Assembly (NCBI GenBank): GCA_016866775.1
Contig: VGLJ01000014.1
Span: 18,090 to 82,089, forward strand
DNA length: 64,000 nucleotides
Source: Candidatus Rokuibacteriota bacterium
GTDB lineage: Bacteria > Methylomirabilota > Methylomirabilia > Rokubacteriales > CSP1-6
Reading direction: 5' to 3'
Of this stretch, positions 50,169 through 59,448 are shown one piece after another. The notes under the pieces were generated by a model, which ran no database searches, had not been told where the DNA came from, and was given only the letters and a program-made list of their open reading frames with translations. The position numbers and the translations under genes are program-made. Position 1 is the first letter of the stretch; the number at the start of each line of letters is the position of its first letter.

Positions 50169-51116
50169 ATGCCCGTCGAGCTCGGAGTCCTGCTGCCCAC
50201 GCGTGCATTGATCATGTCCGGTCGCCCGGCTACCGGCGTGATGTTGACGATGGCCGAGCGCGCCGAAGCGGCCGGCTTCGACTCGGTGTGGGTCGGCGAT
50301 TCACTGACGGCGCGGCCGCGCCACGAGCCGCTCACGCTGCTCGCGGCGGTTGCGGGACGGACGAAGCGCGTGAAGCTCGGCACCGGCGTGCTGCTGCCCG
50401 CGCTCCGCAACCCGGTCGTGCTCGCGCACGTGGTGGGCACGCTGGATCGCCTCTCCGAAGGGCGCGTGATCCTCGGCGTCGGCATCGCCGCCGACAACCC
50501 GTCGATCCGCAGCGAGTTCCGGGCGGCGGGGGTGCCGTTCGAAAAGCGCGTCGGCCGCTTCCTCGAGATGCTCGAGATCTGCCGCGCGCTCTGGACGCGC
50601 GACAAGGTGAGCTACGCCGGCAAGCACTTCGCGTTCGAGGACGCGACGGTGGAGCCGAAGCCGCACCGCGCGGGTGGGCCACCGATCTGGATCGGCGGGA
50701 GCGGCCCGACGGCGTTCCGCGAGGCCGCGCGCTTCGACGCGTGGTTCCCCACGGGGCCGAACGTGGAGTTCTTCGCCGAGCACTTTCCGAAGATTCAGGC
50801 CGCCGCCCGCGCCGCCGGCCGCGCGCCCGACGCGGTCGTCGGCGCCGCGTACCTGACGCTCGCGCTCGACGACAACGCCGCCGCGGGCGAGCGGCGGCTC
50901 GACGAGTACCTCGAGAGCTACTACAACGCGCCGGGGAAGACGATCCGCGCGCGCCAGGCGACATACGCGGGGCCGGTCGACGGCTGCGTGGCGTGGATCC
51001 AGCGGTGGATCGACGCGGGCGCGCGCCATCTCGCGCTCCGCTTCGCAGGCGGCGATCACCTCGCGCAGGTCGACGAGGTGGCGAAGAAGATCCTCCCGCG
51101 TCTGAACCGAAAGTAA
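50169..51116 (+). CDS. LLM class F420-dependent/flavin oxidoreductase
   Basis: The 315-residue luciferase-like protein has AAGFDSVWVGDSL, VKLGTGVLLPALRNPVVLAHVVGTLDRLSEGRVILGVGIAADNPSIRSEF and EPKPHRAGGPPIWIGGSGPTAFREAARFDAWFP, patterns of F420-type members. A Shine-Dalgarno AAGGAGA lies seven bases before ATG 50169, ten bases after the binding-protein stop. Together with the LLM at 51968 it frames the DehI-like gene. It may oxidise an organic substrate imported by the preceding binding protein. Confidence 0.93.
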   Translation: MPVELGVLLPTRALIMSGRPATGVMLTMAERAEAAGFDSVWVGDSLTARPRHEPLTLLAAVAGRTKRVKLGTGVLLPALRNPVVLAHVVGTLDRLSEGRVILGVGIAADNPSIRSEFRAAGVPFEKRVGRFLEMLEICRALWTRDKVSYAGKHFAFEDATVEPKPHRAGGPPIWIGGSGPTAFREAARFDAWFPTGPNVEFFAEHFPKIQAAARAAGRAPDAVVGAAYLTLALDDNAAAGERRLDEYLESYYNAPGKTIRARQATYAGPVDGCVAWIQRWIDAGARHLALRFAGGDHLAQVDEVAKKILPRLNRK

Positions 51117-51126
51117 CCGGCTCGCG

Positions 51127-51960
51127 GTGAAGGAGCTCGCGGAGCGCGACGCCTCCGGTGCGATCGCGGTCATCTACGACGAGATCCGCCGCTTCTGCGC
51201 GATCCCGTATGTCTCGTCGATGCAGCGGCACCTCGCCACGCGCCCCGGTTGGCTCGAGTGGGTGTGGGCGGCGCTGCGTCCCGCGTTCGTGAGCGGCCGC
51301 GCGCAGACCGCGGCGTGGCGCGCCGCCGACACGTTCAGCGTCCCGCGGCTCGCGCCGCTCAGTCGCGACGCGCTCCGCGTGTGGGACGTCGACGCCGCGG
51401 GCGAGGCTGCGATCCGCGACGTGTGCGACAGCTTCATCCGCGCGAGCCCCACGAACCTCATGCTCTCGGGCATGCTGCGCCGCCTGCTTGCGGGCGAGCG
51501 ACCGGCGCACGCGCCCGCCGTCCGCGCGGCCGCGGACGGCGCTGCGTGGACACCGCCGCGATCGATCGCCGCGCTGCCGGCGCTGGTGGACATCGATGCG
51601 CTGCCGCGTGCCGAACGCGGTGTGTTGCTATCACTCAGCACGCGGGTCGACGGGCAGCCGTTCGTCCCCGGCCTCTATCGAATGCTCGCGAACTGGCCGG
51701 CGTTCACGGCACACCTCGCGACCGTGCTCGCGCCGCACTTCGACGACGCGGCGACCGTCGACGCCTGCGCGCGATTGCTCGCCGCCGTCGACGCAGAGGT
51801 GCCCGCAGTGTTCGCCGCGCTGCCGCCGCTGCCCGGGACGCCGGCCGCGCCGCCCGCCGAGGAGTTCGCGCCGGTGCGCGTGGCGCTCGACGCCTATCGC
51901 GTGACGAGCCCGCAGATGGTCGTGTTCAGCCGTTTGATCCGCGACGCGCTCCCGGCATAA
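51127..51960 (+). CDS. DehI family halocarboxylic-acid-dehalogenase-like protein
   Basis: The 277-residue protein resembles DehI-type (group I) 2-haloacid dehalogenases, which remove the halogen of D,L-2-haloacids by direct water attack. Matches are the opening ERDASGAIAVIYDEIRRFCAIPYVSSMQRHLA and the segment PGWLEWVWAALRPAF, repeated more loosely in a second half (VPGLYRMLANWPAFTAHLATVLAPHF). The family has two such repeats. Many members have no tested function, and a CMD-like origin has been suggested. Start GTG 51127 follows the LLM stop by 10 bases. Confidence 0.75.
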   Translation: MKELAERDASGAIAVIYDEIRRFCAIPYVSSMQRHLATRPGWLEWVWAALRPAFVSGRAQTAAWRAADTFSVPRLAPLSRDALRVWDVDAAGEAAIRDVCDSFIRASPTNLMLSGMLRRLLAGERPAHAPAVRAAADGAAWTPPRSIAALPALVDIDALPRAERGVLLSLSTRVDGQPFVPGLYRMLANWPAFTAHLATVLAPHFDDAATVDACARLLAAVDAEVPAVFAALPPLPGTPAAPPAEEFAPVRVALDAYRVTSPQMVVFSRLIRDALPA

Positions 51961-51967
51961 TGCCCGC

Positions 51968-52882
51968 ATGAAACTGACCGTCGAGTTCCCGAGCGTCTCG
52001 TATCGTGAAGGTCACGAAGCCGTGCGGAAGTTCGCGCGCGCCGTCGAGGAGATCGGCTACGACCACATCGACATCTTCGACCACGTGGTCATGGGCTATC
52101 CGATCGAAGGCCGTGCCAGGGGGCCGTATCCGGCGCAGATGCCGATCCTCGAAGCGCTCGTCCTCATGGCGCACCTCGCGGCGGCGACCACGCGCATCGG
52201 CATCGGCACCGAGGTCCTCGTGCTGCCCCAGCGGCACCCGACGCTCGTGGCGAAGCAGATCAGCACGATCGACACGCTCAGCGGCGGCCGCGTGCGTCTC
52301 GGGGTCGGCGTGGGCTGGCAGGAGTCGGAGTACGAGGCGCTCGGCGAGGACTTCCACACGCGCGGCAAGCGGATGGACGAGGCGATCCGGCTCATGCGCG
52401 CGTGGTGGAGCGACGAGCGCGTGGACTTCACGGGCCCGCACTATCCGATGACCGCGATGGCGATGGAGCCGAAGCCGCCGCAGGGCGGGCGGCTGCCGAT
52501 CTGGGTCGGGGGCATGTCGGAGGCGGCGTGGCGGCGCGTCGGCACGCTCGGCGACGGGTGGCTCGCGAGCCAGATCACCGATGCCGCGAGCGCGCGCACG
52601 GCGATCGACGCCATCCATCGCGCTGCGGAGAAGGCCGGGCGCGACCCGAAGGCGATCGGCCTGCAGAGCATGGTGGCGTCGCCGCCGAAGGATGCCGCGG
52701 GCAAGCTCTTCTACGCGCAGCACGACCAGGTCGTGCGCCGCGTGGAGGAGATCAAGGCGATGGGCTTCGAGTGGGCGGCCGTCAACGCGACCGCGATCTT
52801 CCAGGCGGGCGCGCGCTCCGTCGACGCCATGATCGACCAGCTCGGCGCGCTGCACGGCAAGCTCCGCGCGGCGGTCGGGTGA
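51968..52882 (+). CDS. LLM class F420-dependent oxidoreductase
   Basis: This 304-residue luciferase-like protein has EEIGYDHIDIFDHV, TRIGIGTEVLVLPQRHPTLVAKQISTIDTLSGGRVRLGVGVGWQESEYEALGEDFHTRGKRMDEAI (quoted in parts: GVGVGWQESEYEALG) and GRLPIWVGGMSEAAWRR. The GVGVGWQ-E-EALG block is common in F420-dependent members (TIGR03619-like). The stop overlaps the HAD gene start (GTGA). It follows the DehI-like gene by seven bases. Confidence 0.94.
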   Translation: MKLTVEFPSVSYREGHEAVRKFARAVEEIGYDHIDIFDHVVMGYPIEGRARGPYPAQMPILEALVLMAHLAAATTRIGIGTEVLVLPQRHPTLVAKQISTIDTLSGGRVRLGVGVGWQESEYEALGEDFHTRGKRMDEAIRLMRAWWSDERVDFTGPHYPMTAMAMEPKPPQGGRLPIWVGGMSEAAWRRVGTLGDGWLASQITDAASARTAIDAIHRAAEKAGRDPKAIGLQSMVASPPKDAAGKLFYAQHDQVVRRVEEIKAMGFEWAAVNATAIFQAGARSVDAMIDQLGALHGKLRAAVG

Positions 52883-53520
52883 GCGACATCGACCTCGTGA
52901 TCTTCGACTGCGACGGCGTCCTGGTCGACACCGAGCGCATCGCGGTGCGTGTCGACGTGCGCGTGCTCGCCGAGCTCGGGTGGACGATGACCGAGGCCGA
53001 AGTGGTCGAGCGCTTCATGGGGCGCAGCGACGCGCATTTCGTGTCGGAGGTGGAAGCCCATCTCGGCCGCCCGCTGCCGGGGGACTGGGAGACCCCGTAC
53101 CAGTCGTGGTATCGCCGGGCGTTCGAAGCCGAGCTCACGCCCGTCGACGGCATCGTGGAGGCGCTCGACGCGATCACGCTGCCGACGTGTGTCGCCTCGA
53201 GCGGCACCCACGAGCGGATCCGCTTCACGCTCGGGCTGACCGGACTCTATCCGCGGTTCGACGGCCGGATCTTCAGCGTGCAGGACGTCGTGAACGGCAA
53301 GCCGGCCCCCGATCTCTTCCTGCACGCGGCGAAGAGCATGGGCGTCGAGCCCGCGCGCTGCATCGTGGTCGAGGACAGCCGCTACGGTGTGGCGGCGGCC
53401 CGTGCCGCGGGCATGCGCGCGCTCGGCTACGCCGGCGGCCTCACGCCGCGCGCGTGGCTCGAAGGACCGGATACCATCGTGTTCGACGACATGCGGCAGC
53501 TCCCGGGCTTGCTCGCTTAG
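52879..53520 (+). CDS. HAD family hydrolase (subfamily IA, beta-phosphoglucomutase-like)
   Basis: The 213-residue protein has the HAD motifs: IFDCDGVLVDTE (Asp10 nucleophile, Asp12), VASSGTHERI (motif II), KPAPDLFLHAAKSMG (motif III Lys) and VVEDSRYGVAAARAAGM (motif IV). This subfamily includes phosphatases, phosphomutases and 2-haloacid dehalogenases. The Asp12 and beta-PGM-like spacing favour phosphatase or mutase. The GTG start overlaps the LLM stop. Its placement next to DehI-like and TauD-like genes fits a catabolic run. Confidence 0.93.
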   Translation: MSDIDLVIFDCDGVLVDTERIAVRVDVRVLAELGWTMTEAEVVERFMGRSDAHFVSEVEAHLGRPLPGDWETPYQSWYRRAFEAELTPVDGIVEALDAITLPTCVASSGTHERIRFTLGLTGLYPRFDGRIFSVQDVVNGKPAPDLFLHAAKSMGVEPARCIVVEDSRYGVAAARAAGMRALGYAGGLTPRAWLEGPDTIVFDDMRQLPGLLA

Positions 53521-53529
53521 GAGGCTCAC

Positions 53530-54405
53530 GTGGCCCTGAAATTCCAGAAGCTCCATCCGACGTTCGTCGCCGAGGCCGGCGACGTCGATCTGCGCACGGT
53601 GCACGACCGCACGACGCTCGACGAGATCCGCGCGGGCATGGACGAGTACGCGATCCTCGTGTTCCACGACCAGCCGTTCACCGACGAGGAACAGATCGCG
53701 TTCGCGCAGCGTCTCGACGGGGCGCTTCACACGCGGACGGGCAGCGCGGCGATCGGCGCGAACCGGCTCGCGGACGAAGCCGTGTCCGACATTTCCAACG
53801 TCGGCGACGACGGCGCGCTGCTGAAGCCGGGGGATCGCCGGCGCGCGTACGTGCTCGGCAACCGGCTCTGGCACACCGACGCCTCCTTCGTCGATCCGCC
53901 CGGCCGCTACTCGATGCTGTCGGCAAAAGTCATCCCGTCCGTGCCGGCGGACACCGAGTACGCCGACATGCGGACCGCGTACGACACGCTGCCCGCCGAG
54001 ATGAAGGCGCAGCTCGAGGATCTCCGCGCGCACCACTCCGTGACGCACTCGCGGTGGATGCTCGGGTTCGAGTTCTCGGAGGCCGAGCACGCGCGGCTGC
54101 CCGGGGCTGTCCACCCCGTCGTCCGCACGCTGCCGCGGTCGGGCCGCAAGTCGCTCTACGTGGCGGCGCACGTCTCGCGCATCATCGACTGGCCGATTCC
54201 GGAAGGCCGCCTCCTCATCCACGAGCTCATGGAGCACGCGACCCGGCCGGAGCGCGTCTACCGCCATCGCTGGCGCGTCGGAGATCTCGTGATCTGGGAC
54301 AACCGCGCGACCATGCATCGCGCCTGCCCGTTCGACGACCAGCGCCACAAGCGCGAGCTCCGTCGCGTGACGACGCTCGACGTGCCCGACGCGGTGGCCG
54401 TATGA
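53530..54405 (+). CDS. TauD/TfdA family alpha-ketoglutarate-dependent dioxygenase
   Basis: This 291-residue enzyme has the facial triad His115-x-Asp117 (LWHTDASF) and His263 (NRATMHRAC), plus an Arg near 278 for 2-oxoglutarate. TauD/TfdA enzymes hydroxylate a carbon next to a sulfonate, an aryl ether or a related group and use Fe(II), O2 and 2-oxoglutarate. The block RIIDWPIPEGRLLIHELMEHATRPERVYRHRWRVGDLVIWDN (quoted in parts: EHATRPERVYRHRW) is typical. Start GTG 53530 follows the HAD stop by nine bases. Confidence 0.95.
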   Translation: MALKFQKLHPTFVAEAGDVDLRTVHDRTTLDEIRAGMDEYAILVFHDQPFTDEEQIAFAQRLDGALHTRTGSAAIGANRLADEAVSDISNVGDDGALLKPGDRRRAYVLGNRLWHTDASFVDPPGRYSMLSAKVIPSVPADTEYADMRTAYDTLPAEMKAQLEDLRAHHSVTHSRWMLGFEFSEAEHARLPGAVHPVVRTLPRSGRKSLYVAAHVSRIIDWPIPEGRLLIHELMEHATRPERVYRHRWRVGDLVIWDNRATMHRACPFDDQRHKRELRRVTTLDVPDAVAV

Positions 54406-55226
54406 GCGAGCTCGTCACGTACACGGTCGATGGAAAAGTCGGCGTCGTCGCGATGAACCGGGGCGACAAGCTCAACGCGATCAGCCTCGACCTGAAGAAG
54501 CGGCTGATCGAGCGCTTCCACGACGCCGATCGCGATCCGGCGACCACCGTGGTGGTCCTGCGCGCCGAAGGGCGGAGCTTCTGCGCCGGCTACGACATCA
54601 GCCCGAACCCGGCGCGCGCCGCGCGGAAAGGCAACGCGCTCGCGTGGCACGACTCGCTGACGGACGACGTCACGCTCGAGATGACGCCGTGGGACATGCG
54701 CAAGCCGGTCATCGCCTCGATCCAGGGGCACTGTCTCGGCGGCGGCTGCGAGCTGGCGATGATGTGCGACCTCGCGATCGCCGCGGACGACGCGCTGTTC
54801 GGCGAGCCCGAGATCCGCTTCTCCAATGTCGGCCCGGCGCTGATCCTGCCGTTCGTCATCGGGCAGAAGCGCGCGCGCGAGCTGCTCTACTTCGGCGACC
54901 CGATCGACGCGAAGACGGCGCTCCAGTGGGGCATGGTCAACCGCGTGGTGCCGCGCGCGGAGCTCGAAGCCGCGACGCTGAAGTTCGCGCGACGGCTCGC
55001 GCTGGTCTCGCCGGAGTCGCTCGTCGCGACCAAGCGCGCGCTCGGCCGGGGCGCCGATGCCGCGGGCTTCCGGAACGCGATCCGCGCGGGGCTGGACGTG
55101 CTGGCGCCGCTCTACGCGGCCACGACGGAGGTCGGCAAGCGGTTCGACGAGATCCGCGAGAAGGACGGTCTCGGCGCGGCGCTCAAGTGGCGCGCGGCCC
55201 AGTTCGCGGAAGAGAAGGGCATCTGA
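54402..55226 (+). CDS. Enoyl-CoA hydratase/isomerase family protein
   Basis: The 274-residue crotonase-fold protein has the oxyanion-hole loops FCAGYDIS and GHCLGGGCELAMMCDLAIAADDALFGEPEIRF, with a Glu in the FGEPEI segment. It acts on a CoA thioester, adding water, isomerising or hydrolysing. ATG 54402 overlaps the dioxygenase stop (ATGA), and the next gene starts one base before its stop, so translation is coupled on both sides. Confidence 0.95.
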   Translation: MSELVTYTVDGKVGVVAMNRGDKLNAISLDLKKRLIERFHDADRDPATTVVVLRAEGRSFCAGYDISPNPARAARKGNALAWHDSLTDDVTLEMTPWDMRKPVIASIQGHCLGGGCELAMMCDLAIAADDALFGEPEIRFSNVGPALILPFVIGQKRARELLYFGDPIDAKTALQWGMVNRVVPRAELEAATLKFARRLALVSPESLVATKRALGRGADAAGFRNAIRAGLDVLAPLYAATTEVGKRFDEIREKDGLGAALKWRAAQFAEEKGI

Positions 55227-56351
55227 TGGTCGGGCGCGTGCCGGCGATGGTCTTGACCAAACCGAAGACGCTCGAGGCGCGCGAGCTCGCACGGCCGGCG
55301 ATCGGCGCGGACGACGGGCTGCTCAGGATCGAGGCGTGCGGCATCTGCGGCAGCGACTACGAGCAGTACGAGGGCGCGCAGCCGCAGCACGAGGACTACA
55401 CGCCCTATCCCGTGATTCCCGGCCACGAGCCGCTCGGCGTCATCGAGGAGATCGGCGCCAGCGCCCGCCGGCGGTGGGGCGTGCGCGAGGGCGACCGTGT
55501 CGCGATGCGCTCCGGCTACGGCTGCGGGCGGTGCGACGCGTGCGCGCGCTGGGAGCCGCGGCTCTGCGCGAAGCGCGGCGGGACGTACGGCTACACCGAC
55601 GTCAACAAGCCTCCGCATCTCTGGGGAGGGTACGCCACGCACATGTACCTCTCGCCGTACTCCGTGATGAAGAAGGTCGATCGGAAGATCCCCGCCGGCG
55701 TCGCGGTGATGTTCAATCCGCTCGCGGCCGGGCGGTCGTGGGCGGTCAGCGTGCCGCGGACGCAGCCTGGCGAGCGTGTCGTCGTCCTCGGCGCGGGCCA
55801 GCGCGGGCTCTGCTCCGTGATCGCCGCACGCGAGGCGGGCGCGCGCCAGGTCGTGATCACGGGGCTCGGGCGTGACGCCGCGAAGCTCGCGCGCGCGCGA
55901 GCTCGGCGCCGACGCGGCGATCGACGTCGAGAAGCACGACGTCGTCGCGGCGGTGCGCGAGGCGACCGGTGGCGGCGCCGAGGTCGTCGTGGACACCACC
56001 CCGTACGCGCCGCAGTCGCTGAATCATGCGGTGGCGATCGCGGTGCGCCGCGGCCGCGTCGTCGTCGCGGGCTTGAAAGGCCTCCGCCCGGCGCAGGACG
56101 CGCCCGTCGACGACATCATCCACAAGGAGCTCACGGTGCGGGGCGTGCTCAGCATGCCGGTCGACGAGACGTTCCGCGCGATCGACATCATCGACTCGGG
56201 CCGCTATCCGTTCGAGAAGATGCACACGCTCTCGCTGCCGCTCGAGCAGGCGGACGACGCGATCCACGCGCTCGCCGGCCACATCGAGGGCGCGAACCCG
56301 ATCCACCTCGCGATCGTCCCGGGCGCGCCGCGCGTTCCGCTTCGCAGCTGA
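55226..56351 (+). CDS. Zinc-binding alcohol dehydrogenase (MDR family), frameshifted at a GC repeat
   Basis: The N-terminal half has the catalytic zinc site (ACGICGSDYEQY, GHEPLGVIEEIG) and the structural-zinc cysteines (GCGRCDACARWEPRLC), then the Rossmann motif VVVLGAGQRGLCSV. After AAKLA the frame is lost in a (GC)5 repeat at 55889-55898; the continuation ELGADAAIDVEKHD lies in another frame and runs to 56351. A (GC)6 repeat would restore AAKLARARELGAD. The joined product is about 375 residues. It may be a sequence error or slippage in the repeat. The family oxidises alcohols or related CoA-pathway intermediates. Confidence 0.88.
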
Positions 56352-56379
56352 CCGGATTGGGCTGCGTTCCGCGCGCTGA

Positions 56380-57654
56380 ATGGCCGGTGACGGGTACACG
56401 GCCGTCGCCTACGCTCGCGTCGTGACTCCCGCGCGCGGAAAGCTGATGGCCACGCTGTTCGCGGCACAGGTCTGCGGCAGCGCGGGCCACTCGATGACGA
56501 TGGCGGTCGGCTCGATCATGGCGGCGAGCGTCACGGGCACGAACACGTGGTCGGGGCTCGCCGTCGCTGTCGCCGGGTTGGGCGCCGCCCTTGGAAGCTG
56601 GCCACTCTCGCGGTTGATGGATCGCTCGGGACTCCGGCGGCCGGGGCTCGTGCTCGGCTACGTCGCGGCGCTGGTCGGTGCCGTCCTCGGCATCGTCGCC
56701 GTGATGACGCGAAGCTTTCCGCTCCTGCTCGTCACGATGGCGCTGCTCGGTGTCTCGAACAGCTCGAACCTGCTCGCGCGGTACGCGGCGGCCGACATCA
56801 GCCCCGGCGCGCAGCGTGGCCGCGCGATGGGCCTCATCGTCTGGGGCTCGGCGGCGGGATCGATGATCGGGCCGAACCTGATGGCGCTGTCGGTGGCAAT
56901 CGGCGGTGTCCTCGCGATCTCTCCCACCGCGAGCCCGTTCCTCATCAGCCTGGCCGGCTTCGCCCTCTCGACGCTGATCACCGCGGCGCTGTTGCGGCCT
57001 GATCCGCTCGCGATCGCGCGGGCGCATGCCGCGGCCGAGACCGGGCGCTCCACGGCGGTCGCGCGGTCGCTGCGCGCGGCGCTGGGCGACGTGCGCGTGC
57101 AGATCGCGTTCGCGGCGCTCGCGATCAACCAGTTCGTCATGATCGCGACGACGTCGACGTCACCCGTCTATCTTCACGACCAGGGCCACAGCGTCCGGAC
57201 CATCGGCATCGCGGTGTCGCTCCACCTGGGCGGGATGTACGTCACGTCGCCGCTGTCGGGATGGCTGTCCGATCGATGCGGTCGTCTGCCGATCATCGTC
57301 GCGGGCGCGCTCGTGCTCATCGGCGCCGTCGTGCTCGCGGGCGTCGCGCCCGGCACCGACGGCGTGCTGGTGATCGCCGGGCTCTTCCTCAATGGCGTCG
57401 GCTGGAACATGGTGTTCGTCGCGGCCAGCGCACTCCTCACCGACGCGCTGTCGGCCACCGAGCGCGCGTCGATTCAGGGCTTCGCGGACCTGGCGATGGG
57501 ATTGATGGGCGCGCTCGGCTCGACCGCGGGCGGGATGATCCTCGGCATCTGGGGCTTCGCGATCCTCAACGCCGTGGGCGCGGCGGTCGTGCTCGCGCCG
57601 CTCGCGGCGTCGCTCCTCCGCCGCCCGGCGCTCGCGTCGAAGGTGGAAACCTAG
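56380..57654 (+). CDS. MFS transporter
   Basis: This 424-residue protein has about twelve hydrophobic segments in two halves. It shows the major-facilitator loop PLSRLMDRSGLRRPG between TM2 and TM3 and the corresponding PLSGWLSDRCGRLP in the second half. It is probably a drug/organic-ion exporter or a carboxylate importer. It lies 28 bases after the zinc dehydrogenase and ends the plus-strand run, sharing four bases (CTAG) with the convergent small protein. The start may be ATG 56380 or a later GTG/ATG (for example 56446); the first transmembrane helix begins at about residue 20. Confidence 0.9.
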   Translation: MAGDGYTAVAYARVVTPARGKLMATLFAAQVCGSAGHSMTMAVGSIMAASVTGTNTWSGLAVAVAGLGAALGSWPLSRLMDRSGLRRPGLVLGYVAALVGAVLGIVAVMTRSFPLLLVTMALLGVSNSSNLLARYAAADISPGAQRGRAMGLIVWGSAAGSMIGPNLMALSVAIGGVLAISPTASPFLISLAGFALSTLITAALLRPDPLAIARAHAAAETGRSTAVARSLRAALGDVRVQIAFAALAINQFVMIATTSTSPVYLHDQGHSVRTIGIAVSLHLGGMYVTSPLSGWLSDRCGRLPIIVAGALVLIGAVVLAGVAPGTDGVLVIAGLFLNGVGWNMVFVAASALLTDALSATERASIQGFADLAMGLMGALGSTAGGMILGIWGFAILNAVGAAVVLAPLAASLLRRPALASKVET

Positions 57655-57854
57655 TCCGCGAGCAACGCGCGGATCTTTTCCGACTCCTGGACGACCAGCG
57701 CAGCCACCATGCGCGAGGTCCGCTCGCCGCGTTTGACGTCCACGTGGATCCTCCACGCGATCCACCCGAGGAAAGAGAAGCCCGCGAGCGAGATGGCCCC
57801 GAGGAACGCGAGCACGACCAGGAGATCGTTGTGCGTCGGCTCCATGCCCAACAT
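57651..57854 (-). CDS. Small single-pass membrane protein
   Basis: The frame from ATG 57854 (or 57845) encodes 67 (or 64) residues with one strong transmembrane helix, LLVVLAFLGAISLAGFSFLG followed by WIAWRI. A basic, amphipathic tail (VDVKRGERTSRMVAALVVQESEKIRALLAD) follows. I do not recognise it. It lies downstream of the carboxyltransferase gene, 46 bases from that gene's stop, in the opposite orientation to the MFS gene. It may be a small subunit or an accessory protein of a membrane complex. No strong Shine-Dalgarno sequence is seen. Confidence 0.55.
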   Translation of the reverse strand: MLGMEPTHNDLLVVLAFLGAISLAGFSFLGWIAWRIHVDVKRGERTSRMVAALVVQESEKIRALLAD

Positions 57855-57900
57855 TGTCCTGATCACGCCGGGACCGTCAAGAGTGAACACACTGATACGG

Positions 57901-59448
57901 TTACGGGCGCATCGGGTGGACTGACGGACCGGGGCGGCGGAGCGGCGCCGCGAGGCTCGCGAACTCGCAGAGCAGGGGACGCGTGTCGCGCGGGTCGACG
58001 ATCTCCTCGATCCAGAACGTCTCCGCGGAGCGGAACGGCGAGCGCAGCTTGTTGAGGCGGTCCTCGATCTCCGCCATCTTCGCCTTCCGGTCCGGCGCGG
58101 CGTCGAGATCCGCGCGGTAGGCGGCTTCGATCCCGCCCTCGAGCGGCAGCGAGCCCCAGCGCCCCGACGGCCACGCGTAGCGCATGCAGTAGCGGCTCTG
58201 GTTGCGGTGCGCCGCACCCGCGACGCCGAACGAGTTGCGCACGATGATCGCGCACCACGGGATCGTCGTCTGCCACATCGCCGACATCACGCGGACACCT
58301 TCCTTGATCGTGCCCTGCTTCTCCGCGTCGAGCCCGATGAGGAAGCCCGGGCAGTCGACGAGATAGAAGAGCGGCAGGTGGAACGTCTGCGCGATGTCGA
58401 TGAAGCGCTCCACCTTGCGGCAGGTGTCCGCGGGCCACGCGCCGCCATAGAAGTACGGGTCGCTCGCCATCACGGCGACCGGCCAGCCGTCGAGCCGCGC
58501 GTAGCCGGTGATCACCGAGCGCCCGTAGAGCGGTGCCACCTCGAAGAACGAGCCCTGGTCGACGACGGCCTCGACGATGCGGCGCATCTTGTACGGCTTG
58601 CGCGGGTCCTTCGGGATCGCCTCGAAGAGCCACGGGTCGCGGCGGTTCACGTCGTCGGCGCGCGGGCCGCGCGGCGGCAGATCGTCGATCGACGACGGCA
58701 TGTACGAGAGGAAGCGGCGCGCGCGCTCGAACGCCTCCTCTTCGGTGTCGACCGCGTCGTCCACCGAGCCGGCCCGGAGCGAGATCTCCCAGCCGCCGAG
58801 CTCGTTCTTCGTGAGCTTCTGGCCGAGACGCTCGACGACGGGCGGCCCGGCGACGAACAGCGCCGAGAGATTCTTCACCATCACCGAGTAGTGCGCGGCG
58901 GCGAGGTGTGCCGCGCCGAGCCCGGCGACCGAGCCGAGCCCGAGCGCGACGCGCGGGATCGTGCCCATGTTCTCGACGACCCACTCCCAGCCGTCGACGC
59001 CGGGCACGTTCGCGCGGCCGGTCGTCTCGATCGTCTTCACCGAGCCGCCGCCGCCCGAGCCTTCGACCATGCGGATGAGCGGCAGGCGCAGGTCGTGCGC
59101 CATCCGCTCGCACTGGTTGTGCTTGCCCTTGATGGTGGCGTCGGCGGAGCCGCCGCGCACGGTAAAGTCGTCGCCGCCGATCACCACCGGGCGCCCGTCG
59201 ATCTCGGCGCGCCCGAAGACGAAGTTCGACGGCGTGAGCTTCACGAGGTCGTTCCTGTCGTCGTACTCCGCGCGGCCGGCGATCTTGCCGATCTCGTGGA
59301 AGCTGCCGGGGTCTGCGAGCTTCGTGATCCGCTCGCGGATCGTGAGCCGCCCGCCGTCGTGCTGCCGCTTCACGCGCTCGGGGCCGCCGAGCTCCTCGGC
59401 GAACGCCTCGCGGCGCCGCAGCTCGTCCATCTCTTTGTCCCAGGTCAT
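57901..59448 (-). CDS. Acyl-CoA carboxylase carboxyltransferase subunit
   Basis: The 515-residue protein matches the beta/carboxyltransferase subunit of propionyl-, methylcrotonyl- or geranyl-CoA carboxylases. Visible blocks are the two oxyanion regions (VIGGDDFTVRGGSADATIKGKHNQC and GAWPADTCRKVERFIDIAQTFHLPLFYLVDCPGFLIG; shown in part) and VRNSFGVAGAAHRNQSRYCMRYAWPSGRWG. It needs a biotin carboxylase/carrier partner, which is not in the window. ATG 59448 overlaps the upstream dioxygenase-like stop (ATGA). Confidence 0.93.
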   Translation of the reverse strand: MTWDKEMDELRRREAFAEELGGPERVKRQHDGGRLTIRERITKLADPGSFHEIGKIAGRAEYDDRNDLVKLTPSNFVFGRAEIDGRPVVIGGDDFTVRGGSADATIKGKHNQCERMAHDLRLPLIRMVEGSGGGGSVKTIETTGRANVPGVDGWEWVVENMGTIPRVALGLGSVAGLGAAHLAAAHYSVMVKNLSALFVAGPPVVERLGQKLTKNELGGWEISLRAGSVDDAVDTEEEAFERARRFLSYMPSSIDDLPPRGPRADDVNRRDPWLFEAIPKDPRKPYKMRRIVEAVVDQGSFFEVAPLYGRSVITGYARLDGWPVAVMASDPYFYGGAWPADTCRKVERFIDIAQTFHLPLFYLVDCPGFLIGLDAEKQGTIKEGVRVMSAMWQTTIPWCAIIVRNSFGVAGAAHRNQSRYCMRYAWPSGRWGSLPLEGGIEAAYRADLDAAPDRKAKMAEIEDRLNKLRSPFRSAETFWIEEIVDPRDTRPLLCEFASLAAPLRRPGPSVHPMRP

